Assembly (NCBI GenBank): GCA_905221605.1
Contig: CAJNDS010002634.1
Location: forward strand, 438,501 to 502,500
Direction: 5' to 3'
Source of the DNA: Symbiodinium natans
Lineage: Eukaryota > Sar > Dinophyceae > Suessiales > Symbiodiniaceae
Length of the DNA stretch: 64,000 nucleotides
In this document: positions 1-9,471 of the stretch, one piece after another
How positions within the stretch are numbered: the stretch's first letter is position 1
Layout: each line of letters starts with the position of its first letter
The notes under the pieces: model-generated
Told to the model about the DNA's origin: nothing
The model's database searches: none
The model's input: only the letters and a program-made list of their open reading frames with translations
Position numbers and translations under genes: made by a program

Positions 1-731
1 AAGGGTTTGGGGCCAGAGTCTTTGGAGGTCCAGGTTCAACGAGGGTCCAGGGGCTAGGTATGTTGCTTACCTAACCCCGGTGCCGAGCATATGACAGGAC
101 CCCTGAAACAGGAGCAGCAAACACAAGCGTGACGGCCCCTCGACTTTCCAACGCCATGCAGCCACAGAGCAAAATGAAGACATCACCCCATGGACAAACC
201 TGAGCAAGTTGTTCTCGCGTTTTGAAACGCTCATCCCAGTATAGGGGTCGGAAGATCTACTAACGTACTTCTTTCAGGGTCCCTTTAATTATACCCCCCC
301 CCCCCCAAAGCCCTGTTCTAGTTATTCAGGCCCCTATAGTAGCCCTAAACCCGGAGCCCTCAAATCCTATTCTATTTATTCAGTCCCCTCTATCATATGA
401 ATCCTGCGCAGGTTTTTGGTCCTGAACTGGTGCACAGTGGGAAGCCTGGCTGAGTCAGGAATTGCTTGGTCTGGGGTTTAGGGTTCAGGGGTTCAGGGTT
501 CAGGGCTTAGGGTTTAGGGTTTAGGGTTTAGGGTTTAGGGGTTAGGGGGTTTCCAAGGAGATGAGTGTTTAGTGTCCACGTGAATAGGGTGTGGGGCTCA
601 TGTCTCGGGTCTAGCCTGGGCCTTTCCTGCTAAATAGGGCTTCAAGCGTACAATAAACAACCACGATGGGACTACGTATAGGCGGGTTGGGGGAGAGGGT
701 AGGTTGTTGTTCTATTTGAATTTGAGGAGCC
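1..731. other. Non-coding flank with telomere-like array
   Basis: No convincing gene is visible. The stretch holds a short C-run (about 292-305) and a TTTAGGG-type array at about 473-548 with degenerate GGGTTCA units on its left side. The small ORF on the minus strand at 611-799 has no recognisable features and is not called. Confidence 0.5.
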
Positions 732-746
732 TTCTTAATACAGATA
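732..746. repeat. LINE target-site duplication, 3' copy
   Basis: The 15-mer TTCTTAATACAGATA occurs here and again at 8686-8700, exactly flanking the LINE. Allowing one mismatch the match extends to 19 bp (AGCC/AGCT before it). This is expected for target-primed reverse transcription and fixes the element ends. Confidence 0.85.
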
Positions 747-820
747 TCACACGAAGCTGAGAAGCGCATGCACAGCTGAGACGCAGTGCAGTGCGCCATG
801 CCTGGAAGTCCGAGTCAACG

Positions 821-3800
821 TCAAAGCGGCCGAGCTAAATCACGGCTTGCCCGAATTGGGCGTCGTGAACAAAAGTCCTGAATCCGTTGGCGGCATGCCT
901 GGAAAACCCCAACATCCACACCAAGCCCCAACCCATCAAAAGGCATAGTAACCCCCAGGTCCGTCAAGTTGATGCCTCCAATCCAACAGGACTCTGCGTG
1001 AAAAAGCTTAACTAGGATCCGCAGCGCCTTGCGAACCAGACGCACCTGTACAGCCAAAGTCTGGTGCGGTTCCTTATAAACGATGGAAGCAGGATCAACC
1101 CAACTGTTGCTCACCGGGTCTTGGACCGGAAAGGCAACACCAGCCCCGACAATCCAAACCGTGAGCTCCAAAGTCGAAACAAGGCAAACCTGATCATGGT
1201 TGGCATCCTGCTCCAAAAGCAAAGCCGCGACACTCCTAAGAAAACCAGCTGGGAGCGCGGAGGGGGTACTATCAAGCAACTGCCTCCACCCCAGCGGGGT
1301 CAAATCCGAGAGCCTAAACTGTACATCAACCAGGGGCAAAGATATCTCGACGACATCTGGTGCAACAGGCTCAACCTCCGGACGCAAAGTTTGCTGTACA
1401 TCTGCGATAGCAAAGAACATACTACGAAGTTGACGGATCACGTTGGCCTGGCGATCATACTTCTCGCCAATGCCCTCAAGGAGCTGCAGGAACTCCAACG
1501 ATCTGCTTGCGTTTGCAACGGCCGCCACGGTGTCAGCATGCTGGTTCCACGTAGACGCCCAGATCTCAAATTCATCAGTGCACTGATGCGGATCAAGATG
1601 GGAGGGAACATGTTGGATCTGTGCCTGCGCTGGCTCCAGCTGCTCCACCAGTGCGGACAACGTTTGCCACAGATCACCATTTTCTGCTTGCGCCGAAACA
1701 TGCCCACCTTGAATGAGACCATTGATGCCGGAAGCGATGTGGTAGGCATCCATCCAAAGTGTTGCTGTTACTCGCCGACTGATGATCCAGCGAAGTGCGG
1801 CAATAGCGGCAGTCATTTCTGCTCGAGGAGTTGTCTGGAGCTGCCCGTGTAAGGGCCCACATGCAATGACGTCACCCGTGCCAGCATGCACCACGCTCCA
1901 CGCTGCAATCGCGCAATCTGCCATAGCGGGTTGAGTGCATGTCCCATCCGTGAAAATGTTCTGCCGGCCCAGCGTCGTTCTGGAAGACCAAAATTCCGCA
2001 GTGGTGTCGGCGATGCTGCCGAGCGCGACTCGGAAAGCAGTCATCTCCGGCATGCGCGGAACCAAGAGGTGATGCGTCAGACACACTGGCAAATTTGCCC
2101 ACTGTTCCACAACTGATTGACAATGCTGCCTGGCCTGTGCATACAGAGGACAATCACAAATCCTGTGCTGGACATCATCGGGAACCTGGCACTCCTTGCA
2201 CAACCCTGAAACCGTCAAATCAAACCTCCTATGTTGGGCAGGAAACAGGAAGGCCCCCGACTGGATCGCGGCAAGACGTGACGACTCGAGAGGAGTGAGG
2301 CGGCTGTGGTCAATGTGAAGCAGGGAAGGTTCGAGCCCGTCCAAGTCCACCATGGTCTTGCGGTGCACATGCTGCGAAGCGACATATTGGAGCCAAGCAT
2401 GCTCCAAAAGCCTGATCAAAAGGGCTTGGGGCATGGACAACAAATGGTGAACCAGGCCTTCATGGTCCTGAAGAAGCGGAGGCTCAAGGATGCTCCAGCC
2501 CACCTGCCCCAACACTACCACCAACTTGGAGAAAGGACCCTGGTAACCGTCTCCAGCGTAACGATCCTGGAAAACCTTCCAGTCCAACAACAACGCAGGC
2601 TGTTTGAGTAGGACCCTGCGCACATCGACAACAGTGGTCTTGAGCTGATAGAAACCTGGGTCAGCCAGGCATGATGGAACAAGACTCAAACGTAGGAGGG
2701 CGCTCGATCCAGCTGAGTGTGATCGAATCGCTTTGACCGCAGAAGCACGCAGGCCAGACAAATGGGAAGATGCCAAAGGACATCCCGCAATCCCATGCAA
2801 GGCAAAGGCCCAGAATTTGTTGGGGAGGATCGCTAGCTTGGACGCTAAAGGGGACCTGGCGCGGCCCAAGGCCTGCCACTGAGGCTGCAACGCGTGTATG
2901 CGAGCAACCAATGCCGCGTTGCGCGTGGCGGCACAAAATGACAAATATCCGCCAAGCTCCCTGGCGTGCTCCACAACGTTAAGTTTCATGGCCCTGAGAA
3001 CCTTACGCTGTTCAGGATCAGTTGACCACACAAATGTCTTGGAGGAGTCAAGTTGCAAATCCAACATGTCGCAGCATGCGCCCATGGCGTTGATGCCTCG
3101 GGCGAGAGAAAATGCCTCAGGAGCCATGCCGGAGTAGTTATCAGCGTAGCTCAAAGCCCGCACACTTGGACAAAGCGCCTGCATATATGCATGGAACACC
3201 ATGTTCGCAAGCAGCATGCCGATGGGACTGAGTGGGTCGCCTTCTGGGAATCCAGAGGAGCTGGAGACCCCTGGGCTCAGCGCGTCCCTCACCTTAAACC
3301 TTCGGGAAAAGCCTGAAAGGAAAGCTCGCCAAGGTGAGATCAGGTTTGGCGGAAAGCCAATCCGTGAGGCAATGCGCAGGAGTGGAAAACGAGGTAAGTT
3401 ATTGAAGGCTTTAACTATGTCCGAACTAAATCCTGCTAGAGGAGATTGACCTTGAAGGCTGAGCTCAATCTGGCTCTGCAGAATGAACCACAGCTCCGTG
3501 GCCTCGCGATTCGGAAGGAATCCAAGGGAGTCTGGATCAACAAGGTTGGACAGCGCCAGAAGAGTCTGTTTTGCCCGCAACCCTGCCCAAGCACGGTAAA
3601 TCATGCTGATCAGACATATTGGACGGTAGCCTTGGGCATCAGTGCAACCATTTGGCTTCACCAAAGACAGAACAAAGCCAACGAGGATCTGTTGCGGCCA
3701 TGCCGCCGTGCCTGCCTCGATCAAGTGCAACATGTCTAGAAGCTGCTCAACTGCCGCAGTGGGCATGTTCAAAAGATCCGTTCGCGCCCAGCCGTCGGGG

Positions 3801-5923
3801 CCGCGCGCCGCACGAGAAGAGAACTTTCGAATCCTGCGTTGCCACTGTGCTACTGAAATGCGTGGAAGGTTGAAGGGGGACCTTGGCAGGAAGGCCTCAG
3901 CAAAAGCCAGGACCCGACGCCAATCCGCTTCACTACAACTAGCATGTTTCTGCCATCTTGGGGCCCATAGAGAAACGAATTCATCATGAATATCCGAGAC
4001 ATCTGCCAAAGTTTGGGCCTGCAAAAGCTCGGAATCCTCATGCAGTGGACATTCACCAGACAAGGTGCAAACTTCATCAGTGACCCGTTCAAGCCGTAAC
4101 ACGTGGCCATCAACTTGCCAGGTAGAGGAACCACGAAGGTCCAAAGGAGGATCCACATGCACCTGTCTGGTTTCTGGCTCAAACGCCAAAATGGCGTACT
4201 CACGATGGATTACAAGAGTGTCGACCTGAGGGGCAGCGGGTTTATGTAGGTCCTTGTAGAGCAGTTCTAGGGATTGCTGGTACTTCGCGTCCAGAACTTG
4301 TGCCCGCTTGCCGATGCTCCAGGATTCAAAACGGCGAAAGTTTTCCCGAAAGTCTTGAAAAATTGCAGAGGCCGTGTCTAGCCCCGGGAGACCTAGGGGA
4401 ATGCTCGGAGGGCTACCTTGCAACTGAATCGGCCGGCGCATCCACCAGGCGCAGAAGCCGTGTTGGAACCCTTTGGCGGAGGAAATTGCTCTCCACAACG
4501 AAGCTCTATACTCCAGTGCCCCTGGAGTTTGGCTGTTGGCCTGTATTGCGTGACACAAACTTTGAAGTCTGCGCAGTTGCGCGAACCATCGCTTGAGCTC
4601 TTGGCTGATGAAATCATGACACAGCACCTCTTCCCCCGGACGACTTGCTCGAACCAGCGCAGAAGTGGCAGTCCGGCAGTCAGGCTTAGTGCGTTTGGAC
4701 CGTCCGCGGCATGCTGAGGGCACCTGTCGGCCGGGGCGACCTTCAACGAAGCCATTCAGGCTTGATTCATATGTACGGGCAAATGTTTGCATCCACACCG
4801 TGGAATTATTGCTCTTCTGGACTGGTGGGAATGGGGCCTGGCGCCAGCCTGTGATATCAATGTCTTCCCACGGAAGTTCTGCTGGCAGTGGCCAGCGCAA
4901 CTCATAGCCTGCCGAGTCAGGAACACTGAAAGAGGCGACAACTGTATCATGGTCTGCGAAGACCTGTGTGATCTGCACAGCTGACGCAAATGCTGCCGCT
5001 TCAGGGGAGACATAGATCATGTCACGCTTGGTAGCGTTTTTGCAAGTGTTCACTTCAAGATGACCCCACCGCGAAGCAGCCAGGGTTTGAATCTCAACCC
5101 AACCTAGGCTTCTCCAGACCTGGATTTGCTCTAAAGCATTCTCGTCCTGATTGAAATCACCCGCAATTACCCTGAAGCCAGAGCGACCATGAACAAGCTC
5201 CTTGGTCAGGCAAGCAAGCAGGGACTCGGTCCGAGGTTTGGCATCTGGATATGTTGGCCCAGATGGGAAGCCATACACAGTGGCAACAAGTACCGGAAGG
5301 TCAACGACCTGGTGTTGCGCCAGCATGATGCGTCCAGTGTACCATGCGCCTGAAGGCCATGGTATTTGCAAGGTCCTGGATGGGAAATCCGTAACTTGCG
5401 CAACGCCGGTCCAAGAGCCAGCCCAAGCGGAGCCAGTTCGTAAGGGCTCGGGCGCGCCGTAACATGTGCGCACATGGCGATTCTGCTGTTTGCCAAGAGA
5501 GCGAAGAGCAGCACTAGAAGAACGCTGCGTGATTTGTGAAAGCTGTGTTTCTGACACACAATGAATGCCCGAGCCGCATTCCAACAGTATGGCCTCCTTC
5601 CCCCGAAGGCCTGAAGGATTGGAAACTCCAATCGTCAGAAGCGGCGACTCAGGACCAGGATTGTCAGCCTCACCGAATCGAGTTGTTGCACCCAGGAGTG
5701 GCTGAAGAGCCTCGAAGAGGAAGGCAGTCGACTGCCCATCTATCACACTTCCAGTGGGCTCAACTGCGGAACCCAGAACAGACGAAGAACGATCGCCGGT
5801 CTGATGCTGCAAACCACAAGCAACCGGCAACAGGAGAAACAGCTGTAGGAGTAAGCCGAAAAAGGTGGGCAACTTGCAAACAGGCCCGGCGCTGACGGCG
5901 AAGCGACGGCCTGGGAGACCTAG
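821..5923 (-). CDS. LINE ORF2: endonuclease, reverse transcriptase, RNase H
   Basis: This is the Pol-like protein of the LINE. Residues below count from a TTG at 5872. An exo-endonuclease-phosphatase domain spans about 79-315, with E108, GDFN at 238-241, the RDMIYVS segment and a terminal D/H pair near 307. The reverse transcriptase covers about 640-930. It has the SSDIVKAFNNL motif with the first catalytic Asp and a YADN box (D911), not the usual YADD. A CxxC...HxxxC zinc-binding segment follows. RNase H begins at D1309 (FTDGTC), includes RAEMTAAIAAL and WMDAYH, and ends with a HVPSH motif (H1425). The frame opens directly after the ORF1 stop (5924-5926). The first ATG is only at 5324-5326, inside the endonuclease, so independent AUG initiation would destroy that domain. 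Expression by stop readthrough or reinitiation is inferred. Confidence 0.9.
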   Translation of the reverse strand, partial: LGLPGRRFAVSAGPVCKLPTFFGLLLQLFLLLPVACGLQHQTGDRSSSVLGSAVEPTGSVIDGQSTAFLFEALQPLLGATTRFGEADNPGPESPLLTIGVSNPSGLRGKEAILLECGSGIHCVSETQLSQITQRSSSAALRSLGKQQNRHVRTCYGAPEPLRTGSAWAGSWTGVAQVTDFPSRTLQIPWPSGAWYTGRIMLAQHQVVDLPVLVATVYGFPSGPTYPDAKPRTESLLACLTKELVHGRSGFRVIAGDFNQDENALEQIQVWRSLGWVEIQTLAASRWGHLEVNTCKNATKRDMIYVSPEAAAFASAVQITQVFADHDTVVASFSVPDSAGYELRWPLPAELPWEDIDITGWRQAPFPPVQKSNNSTVWMQTFARTYESSLNGFVEGRPGRQVPSACRGRSKRTKPDCRTATSALVRASRPGEEVLCHDFISQELKRWFAQLRRLQSLCHAIQANSQTPGALEYRASLWRAISSAKGFQHGFCAWWMRRPIQLQGSPPSIPLGLPGLDTASAIFQDFRENFRRFESWSIGKRAQVLDAKYQQSLELLYKDLHKPAAPQVDTLVIHREYAILAFEPETRQVHVDPPLDLRGSSTWQVDGHVLRLERVTDEVCTLSGECPLHEDSELLQAQTLADVSDIHDEFVSLWAPRWQKHASCSEADWRRVLAFAEAFLPRSPFNLPRISVAQWQRRIRKFSSRAARGPDGWARTDLLNMPTAAVEQLLDMLHLIEAGTAAWPQQILVGFVLSLVKPNGCTDAQGYRPICLISMIYRAWAGLRAKQTLLALSNLVDPDSLGFLPNREATELWFILQSQIELSLQGQSPLAGFSSDIVKAFNNLPRFPLLRIASRIGFPPNLISPWRAFLSGFSRRFKVRDALSPGVSSSSGFPEGDPLSPIGMLLANMVFHAYMQALCPSVRALSYADNYSGMAPEAFSLARGINAMGACCDMLDLQLDSSKTFVWSTDPEQRKVLRAMKLNVVEHARELGGYLSFCAATRNAALVARIHALQPQWQALGRARSPLASKLAILPNKFWAFALHGIAGCPLASSHLSGLRASAVKAIRSHSAGSSALLRLSLVPSCLADPGFYQLKTTVVDVRRVLLKQPALLLDWKVFQDRYAGDGYQGPFSKLVVVLGQVGWSILEPPLLQDHEGLVHHLLSMPQALLIRLLEHAWLQYVASQHVHRKTMVDLDGLEPSLLHIDHSRLTPLESSRLAAIQSGAFLFPAQHRRFDLTVSGLCKECQVPDDVQHRICDCPLYAQARQHCQSVVEQWANLPVCLTHHLLVPRMPEMTAFRVALGSIADTTAEFWSSRTTLGRQNIFTDGTCTQPAMADCAIAAWSVVHAGTGDVIACGPLHGQLQTTPRAEMTAAIAALRWIISRRVTATLWMDAYHIASGINGLIQGGHVSAQAENGDLWQTLSALVEQLEPAQAQIQHVPSHLDPHQCTDEFEIWASTWNQHADTVAAVANASRSLEFLQLLEGIGEKYDRQANVIRQLRSMFFAIADVQQTLRPEVEPVAPDVVEISLPLVDVQFRLSDLTPLGWRQLLDSTPSALPAGFLRSVAALLLEQDANHDQVCLVSTLELTVWIVGAGVAFPVQDPVSNSWVDPASIVYKEPHQTLAVQVRLVRKALRILVKLFHAESCWIGGINLTDLGVTMPFDGLGLGVDVGVFQACRQRIQDFCSRRPIRASRDLARPL

Positions 5924-5926
5924 TCA
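5920..5926 (-). promoter_or_regulatory. Candidate stop-codon readthrough site (UGA CUAG)
   Basis: On the minus strand ORF1 ends ...TCT TGA CTA GGT, and the same frame continues open through ORF2. UGA followed by CUAG is an established leaky-termination context in animal viral and cellular mRNAs. There is no upstream ATG for ORF2 and the two frames are identical, so a gag-stop-pol type readthrough fusion is the simplest reading. The sequence is observed; readthrough in this organism is inferred. Confidence 0.55.
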
Positions 5927-8623
5927 AGATGTGCGAGGTTTCTTGTCTGCGAACAAGGCCTGAATTTGTTCAAGCTGGCCTGCCAGCTGCGCAGACAACT
6001 GTTGGGTCATATCAGCCTGCAACTGGCCAACCGCATTGCCGACCGTCATCTCGACGTCTGAGCGCAGCCTGTGGATGTCTTGGCTTTGGCTTTGCAGCGT
6101 GTGCTGGACTCCTTGAATGGTAGTGGCTTGCTCAGACACACGATTGCCAAAAGTGGCAAACCAGCCTTCAAATTTACGGTTTTGCTCCTGGAGTTCTTTC
6201 ATACCAACCTCAAGCTTTTCAAGTCTAGCCTCCTGCGCCGAACTGACTGAGTCCTGACCTGCCGACCTGGACGCAAGCTCGGTCTGCATGAGGCTTCTGA
6301 GATCCTGTTTGAGTTCGGAGCCGAGTTGTTCAAGTTTGGACGGGCCAGGCGAGGGCTGGGAACTCTTAACAAGCGAAAGCCCCGGAGGAGGAGCAAACTG
6401 TTGGCGAGCCTTGGCCCATGGATCTTGGCCATCGCTCCAGGGGTCAATGGCAGGGTCTGTTGGTCCATCATCGTACCTGATGTGTTTGATGGTACGTGAG
6501 GAGGCGTACAGGGCAGGGGGCTTGGACTTGGCATTGCCAAGGTCCTGGACTTTCGTCACAATGACATGGCTTTCGCCGAGCGGTAGGGCCAAGGCAGGCG
6601 GCTCAGAAGAGGCACCAACGATCCAAGAAGCACCTTCTGCAGTTCCTTTGTCTGGCTGAAGTGGCTTAGCAGACCACTGCCAGTGTTGCAGGATCTTGAG
6701 TAGGGCTTGTCGTTGACAACCAAACGGCAGTGGATGAAGCTTGTATTTCGCGGAGATGCGGACTTTGACAAATGGGTGCGCAGGACGAAGCATGTTGAAG
6801 GCAATCTCTTCGTCTGTTTCTTTGACCCTCACGCCAAACCTACTTCCAAGTCGCGTCAAGGCAATGGCTTTGTCACAAGTGCGAAGCGCGTGTCGCGCCT
6901 CTTCGGCCGTGGCCCCCGGGAGCCAAACGACGGCGTAGCCGGCATGTGGGCCGGATCCATCAGCCGCCCGAGGTTCGAAGAAGAGGCCTGGGTAAGTTAT
7001 CTTATGGAGATGGGGCACCGCTGAGGCCGGAACGCGGATGTAGGCTTGAAAGACGAACGCTTGGGAAGGCTCTTCTCTGCCCCCACCCAGTTTCTGAAAC
7101 TGTCGCCCCCAAATGTCAAGCAGGAGGTGGTCAACCTGCTCTTCAACTGCTGGGTGGAATCTTGAACAACCCGAGTCCTGCTTGCAGCCCGCAACCTGAC
7201 AAAGGCTCAATTCAGGCACTTGCTGTAGCAGCGCGCGGATGGGCGCTTCACAAATCCTTTCCCACCCAATGGAGCACTGGTCACGATAAAGCGAGAGTTT
7301 GATCACCACCGTGTCAAGTTGCTCTACTTCAGCAATGTCATGAGTGGTCAATTGCACGGAGGCGTCACCCAGCTGGACCAGGCTGCCTGAAATCAGTACG
7401 GCCTCCTGAGTGGGACCATAAATGGCCGGATAGCGAAGGGCAGTGACAGGCGCAGCACCGACCGCTTCAGCTGGTAGAGCTGCGGTGGTCAAGAGGCCTA
7501 GGGCATCAACACTGATGGACTTAAAGTTGTTCAGGAAAGGGGCAACCTCAGCTGGAGTGCAAAAGCAAATGCCCCGTGCCATGGGCTGCACCTCGTCCAT
7601 AGCTAACTGGCAAAGTGGCTGTCCATCGTTGGAAGAGAAGCTGTCCGGGCTCATCTGCAACGTGGAAGGGTCAATGAGCAAGGGGGAACCTGACTTCTTG
7701 ACACCTTTGGCCTTCGCTTTCTTGCTTTTCCCATTTGGCACAGTCGTGCCGAATTTGGCTGAAGCCTTAGCATCAATTTGAGCCTGGAGTTCATCAGTTG
7801 AAACCCATCTGAAAGCACTTCCAGGCTTGCCAGCGGCTGCCTTTAGTGCAGCCCACGGGTGCTTTGACGCCAGTGCGGTGGCAATGGGCACCACGCCAAC
7901 CTTGGAACAAGCCGCTTGGATGCGGGCAGCGATGTTCTCTGAGGGAACGCCCTTGGACAAAAGGGTGTCAGACAACTGCCGACTCTGGCTCTCAGAGAGC
8001 CCTCCTGCACCAAAGACAGCATACGGCAAGAACGGCACGGATTGCGCGAGCTGGTCAGCCCATCGAAAGAACTGTTCGAAGGAAGCCGATAACGGGCGCA
8101 ACAGGATCGCGCAGTGAGCCAAGGCGATTTGGCCACATGTGTGGGCCACCTTTTGCGTCCCAAGCGTCACTTCAGCAAAGGACAAGCATGGCATGCCCCA
8201 TGTTCTCCCGATCAGATTGGCAAGCTGCGATGCGGCCATGGCGTTGCGATGCGGAATGCCATCAAAGCACGTGGCCTGAAGACCTGCTGACTCAACTTGC
8301 AAGACCAACACAGTCCAATGATTCTGGTGCACAAAAGGCAGCAAAATGCCCAAGCAGCGAAAGGACCACGGGACTGGCGGCAACAAGTGAACGGCTGGAA
8401 AACCCTTCACCAGCTCTGAAGACACCACTGGCGGCACAATCTCGTAATTGGCTGAGGCTATGCGTTGAAGAAGCTGAAGCCCCCAAGTGAAAGTAGTATC
8501 CGTCATTCCGACTGGACAAGCTGGCGGAGTGGCAAGGTCTCCCTGATGTGTGGCGCCATGATTCATCAAATCACGCGGTTCCCCAGAATCATATTCGTGG
8601 GAAAGATGCGGAACAGCAAACAT
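5924..8623 (-). CDS. LINE ORF1: protease-fold, zinc finger and coiled-coil protein
   Basis: The 899-residue protein starts at ATG 8621-8623, with an in-frame stop 27 nt upstream. The N-terminal 180 residues carry H102 (HWTVLVL), D121 (CFDGI) and C163 (HTCGQIALAH), in an order and spacing like SUMO/Ulp1-type (C48) cysteine peptidases. This is a resemblance by motif, not proven activity. A CCCH-like segment (CQVAGCKQDSGCSRFH) lies in the middle. The last about 140 residues are charged and heptad-like, a probable coiled coil of the kind that trimerises ORF1 proteins. In LINEs, ORF1 binds the RNA and forms the RNP. ORF1 ends with TGA in the same frame as ORF2. Confidence 0.8.
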   Translation of the reverse strand: MFAVPHLSHEYDSGEPRDLMNHGATHQGDLATPPACPVGMTDTTFTWGLQLLQRIASANYEIVPPVVSSELVKGFPAVHLLPPVPWSFRCLGILLPFVHQNHWTVLVLQVESAGLQATCFDGIPHRNAMAASQLANLIGRTWGMPCLSFAEVTLGTQKVAHTCGQIALAHCAILLRPLSASFEQFFRWADQLAQSVPFLPYAVFGAGGLSESQSRQLSDTLLSKGVPSENIAARIQAACSKVGVVPIATALASKHPWAALKAAAGKPGSAFRWVSTDELQAQIDAKASAKFGTTVPNGKSKKAKAKGVKKSGSPLLIDPSTLQMSPDSFSSNDGQPLCQLAMDEVQPMARGICFCTPAEVAPFLNNFKSISVDALGLLTTAALPAEAVGAAPVTALRYPAIYGPTQEAVLISGSLVQLGDASVQLTTHDIAEVEQLDTVVIKLSLYRDQCSIGWERICEAPIRALLQQVPELSLCQVAGCKQDSGCSRFHPAVEEQVDHLLLDIWGRQFQKLGGGREEPSQAFVFQAYIRVPASAVPHLHKITYPGLFFEPRAADGSGPHAGYAVVWLPGATAEEARHALRTCDKAIALTRLGSRFGVRVKETDEEIAFNMLRPAHPFVKVRISAKYKLHPLPFGCQRQALLKILQHWQWSAKPLQPDKGTAEGASWIVGASSEPPALALPLGESHVIVTKVQDLGNAKSKPPALYASSRTIKHIRYDDGPTDPAIDPWSDGQDPWAKARQQFAPPPGLSLVKSSQPSPGPSKLEQLGSELKQDLRSLMQTELASRSAGQDSVSSAQEARLEKLEVGMKELQEQNRKFEGWFATFGNRVSEQATTIQGVQHTLQSQSQDIHRLRSDVEMTVGNAVGQLQADMTQQLSAQLAGQLEQIQALFADKKPRTS

Positions 8624-8685
8624 GGCGTTCCCTCGACGTTCGGTTGACTACAGCTTCACCACTGGAAGGGGTCGAGCCCAAAGCT

Positions 8686-8700
8686 TTCTTAATACAGATA
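8686..8700. repeat. LINE target-site duplication, 5' copy
   Basis: Second copy of TTCTTAATACAGATA, directly abutting the 5' end of the LINE, matching 732-746. Confidence 0.85.
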
Positions 8701-9096
8701 ATCTGACGGCGCCCGAATTGGCCTGAATGCTACCCTAGTTTAGTGCTCGTGTCTGTTGATCTAGTATCCGGGTCAGGGTCGGCCTTCATGTTACATGGTG
8801 AAAGGATGCTTGTGGGGATTGTTCTGGAAGAGAGTCCCTTGTTTCATAAGCGGTTGTATCTGGGGGTTTCCCAGAATAAGGCTACCCCTAACATACCCCG
8901 AAGTACGAAAATTCTTATCCTAGGAACCCCAAAAGGGTACCCCTATTTTCGGACACCCCCCCCCCCCCCCCCCCCCCCTCCATGTATAAAGGATTCTATA
9001 GGACGCTAACAAGAGCAACGAAGGTAAACCCAGGTGAAGAGGAAGTCCTGATGCCTGCAAAACTGCCTGCAACATCTGAAGGGCACAACACTTCCC

Positions 9097-9194
9097 CAAA
9101 CCCTAAACCCTAAACCCTAAACCCTAAACCCTAAACCCTAAACCCTAAACCCTAAACCCTAAACCCTAAACCCTAAACCCTAAACCCTAAACCT
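9097..9194. repeat. Interstitial telomere-like array (CCCTAAA)n
   Basis: About 14 nearly perfect tandem copies of CCCTAAA, the plant- and alga-type telomeric unit, placed internally and flanked by ordinary sequence on both sides. Confidence 0.9.
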
Positions 9195-9360
9195 AAAGCA
9201 AAAACAGAAGGCTCGGCGTTCGGGGCAAACCATCCCAAGCTCGTGAACCCTTCTCAAAGCCTCCACCCTGTAGCAACTCTTGCCCCAAAGATCCCTACTT
9301 AGGGCCCTCCTCGTATAAATAGGGATTGTGGGTTTAGGGTTTAAGGTTTAGGGTTTCGTC

Positions 9361-9471
9361 AGGTTCATGGTCTCAATAACCCGCCCTACTTTTTACCCAG
9401 TTGTAACAAATTAGGGCACTTAAAGTGGCACAAAAGTACACTTACGGTTGGGTCATAAGTACCATGAACCT
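9361..9471. mobile_element. Small TIR hairpin element, family B
   Basis: Inverted termini AGGTTCATGGT and ACCATGAACCT enclose about 90 bp rich in cACTTATAACcc-like motifs. Related termini recur near 19560, 24145, 43768, 47843, 48034 and 59964, so this is a dispersed MITE-like family. No coding capacity. Confidence 0.65.

Larger units (their letters stand above)
747..8685 (-). mobile_element. Full-length LINE (non-LTR) retrotransposon
   Basis: The element is about 7.9 kb, minus strand, with its 5' end near 8685 and 3' end at 747. It is delimited by a 15-bp target duplication. The 5' UTR is only about 62 bp, followed by ORF1 (5924-8623) and ORF2 (821-5923), and a 3' UTR of about 74 bp that ends ...TCGTGTGA without a poly(A) or simple-repeat tail. 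Both frames are open apart from one TGA between them. An apurinic-type endonuclease, reverse transcriptase and C-terminal RNase H place it in the LINE group with RNase H. The FGEADNPGP-like stretch before the endonuclease is, to my knowledge, common in dinoflagellate LINEs. Intact frames and a nearly perfect duplication suggest a young copy. Confidence 0.9.

Noticed and set aside
473-548. Chromosome end marked by telomere repeats
   Set aside because: Similar arrays occur in both orientations all over the window with ordinary sequence on each side, so they are interstitial.
1064-1852. 262-codon plus-strand ORF
   Set aside because: Antisense shadow of the LINE ORF2 RNase H and C-terminal region.
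8670-8685. tRNA-like B-box (GGGTCGAGCCC)
   Set aside because: No A-box, acceptor stem or cloverleaf can be drawn around it, and it lies in the LINE 5' UTR.
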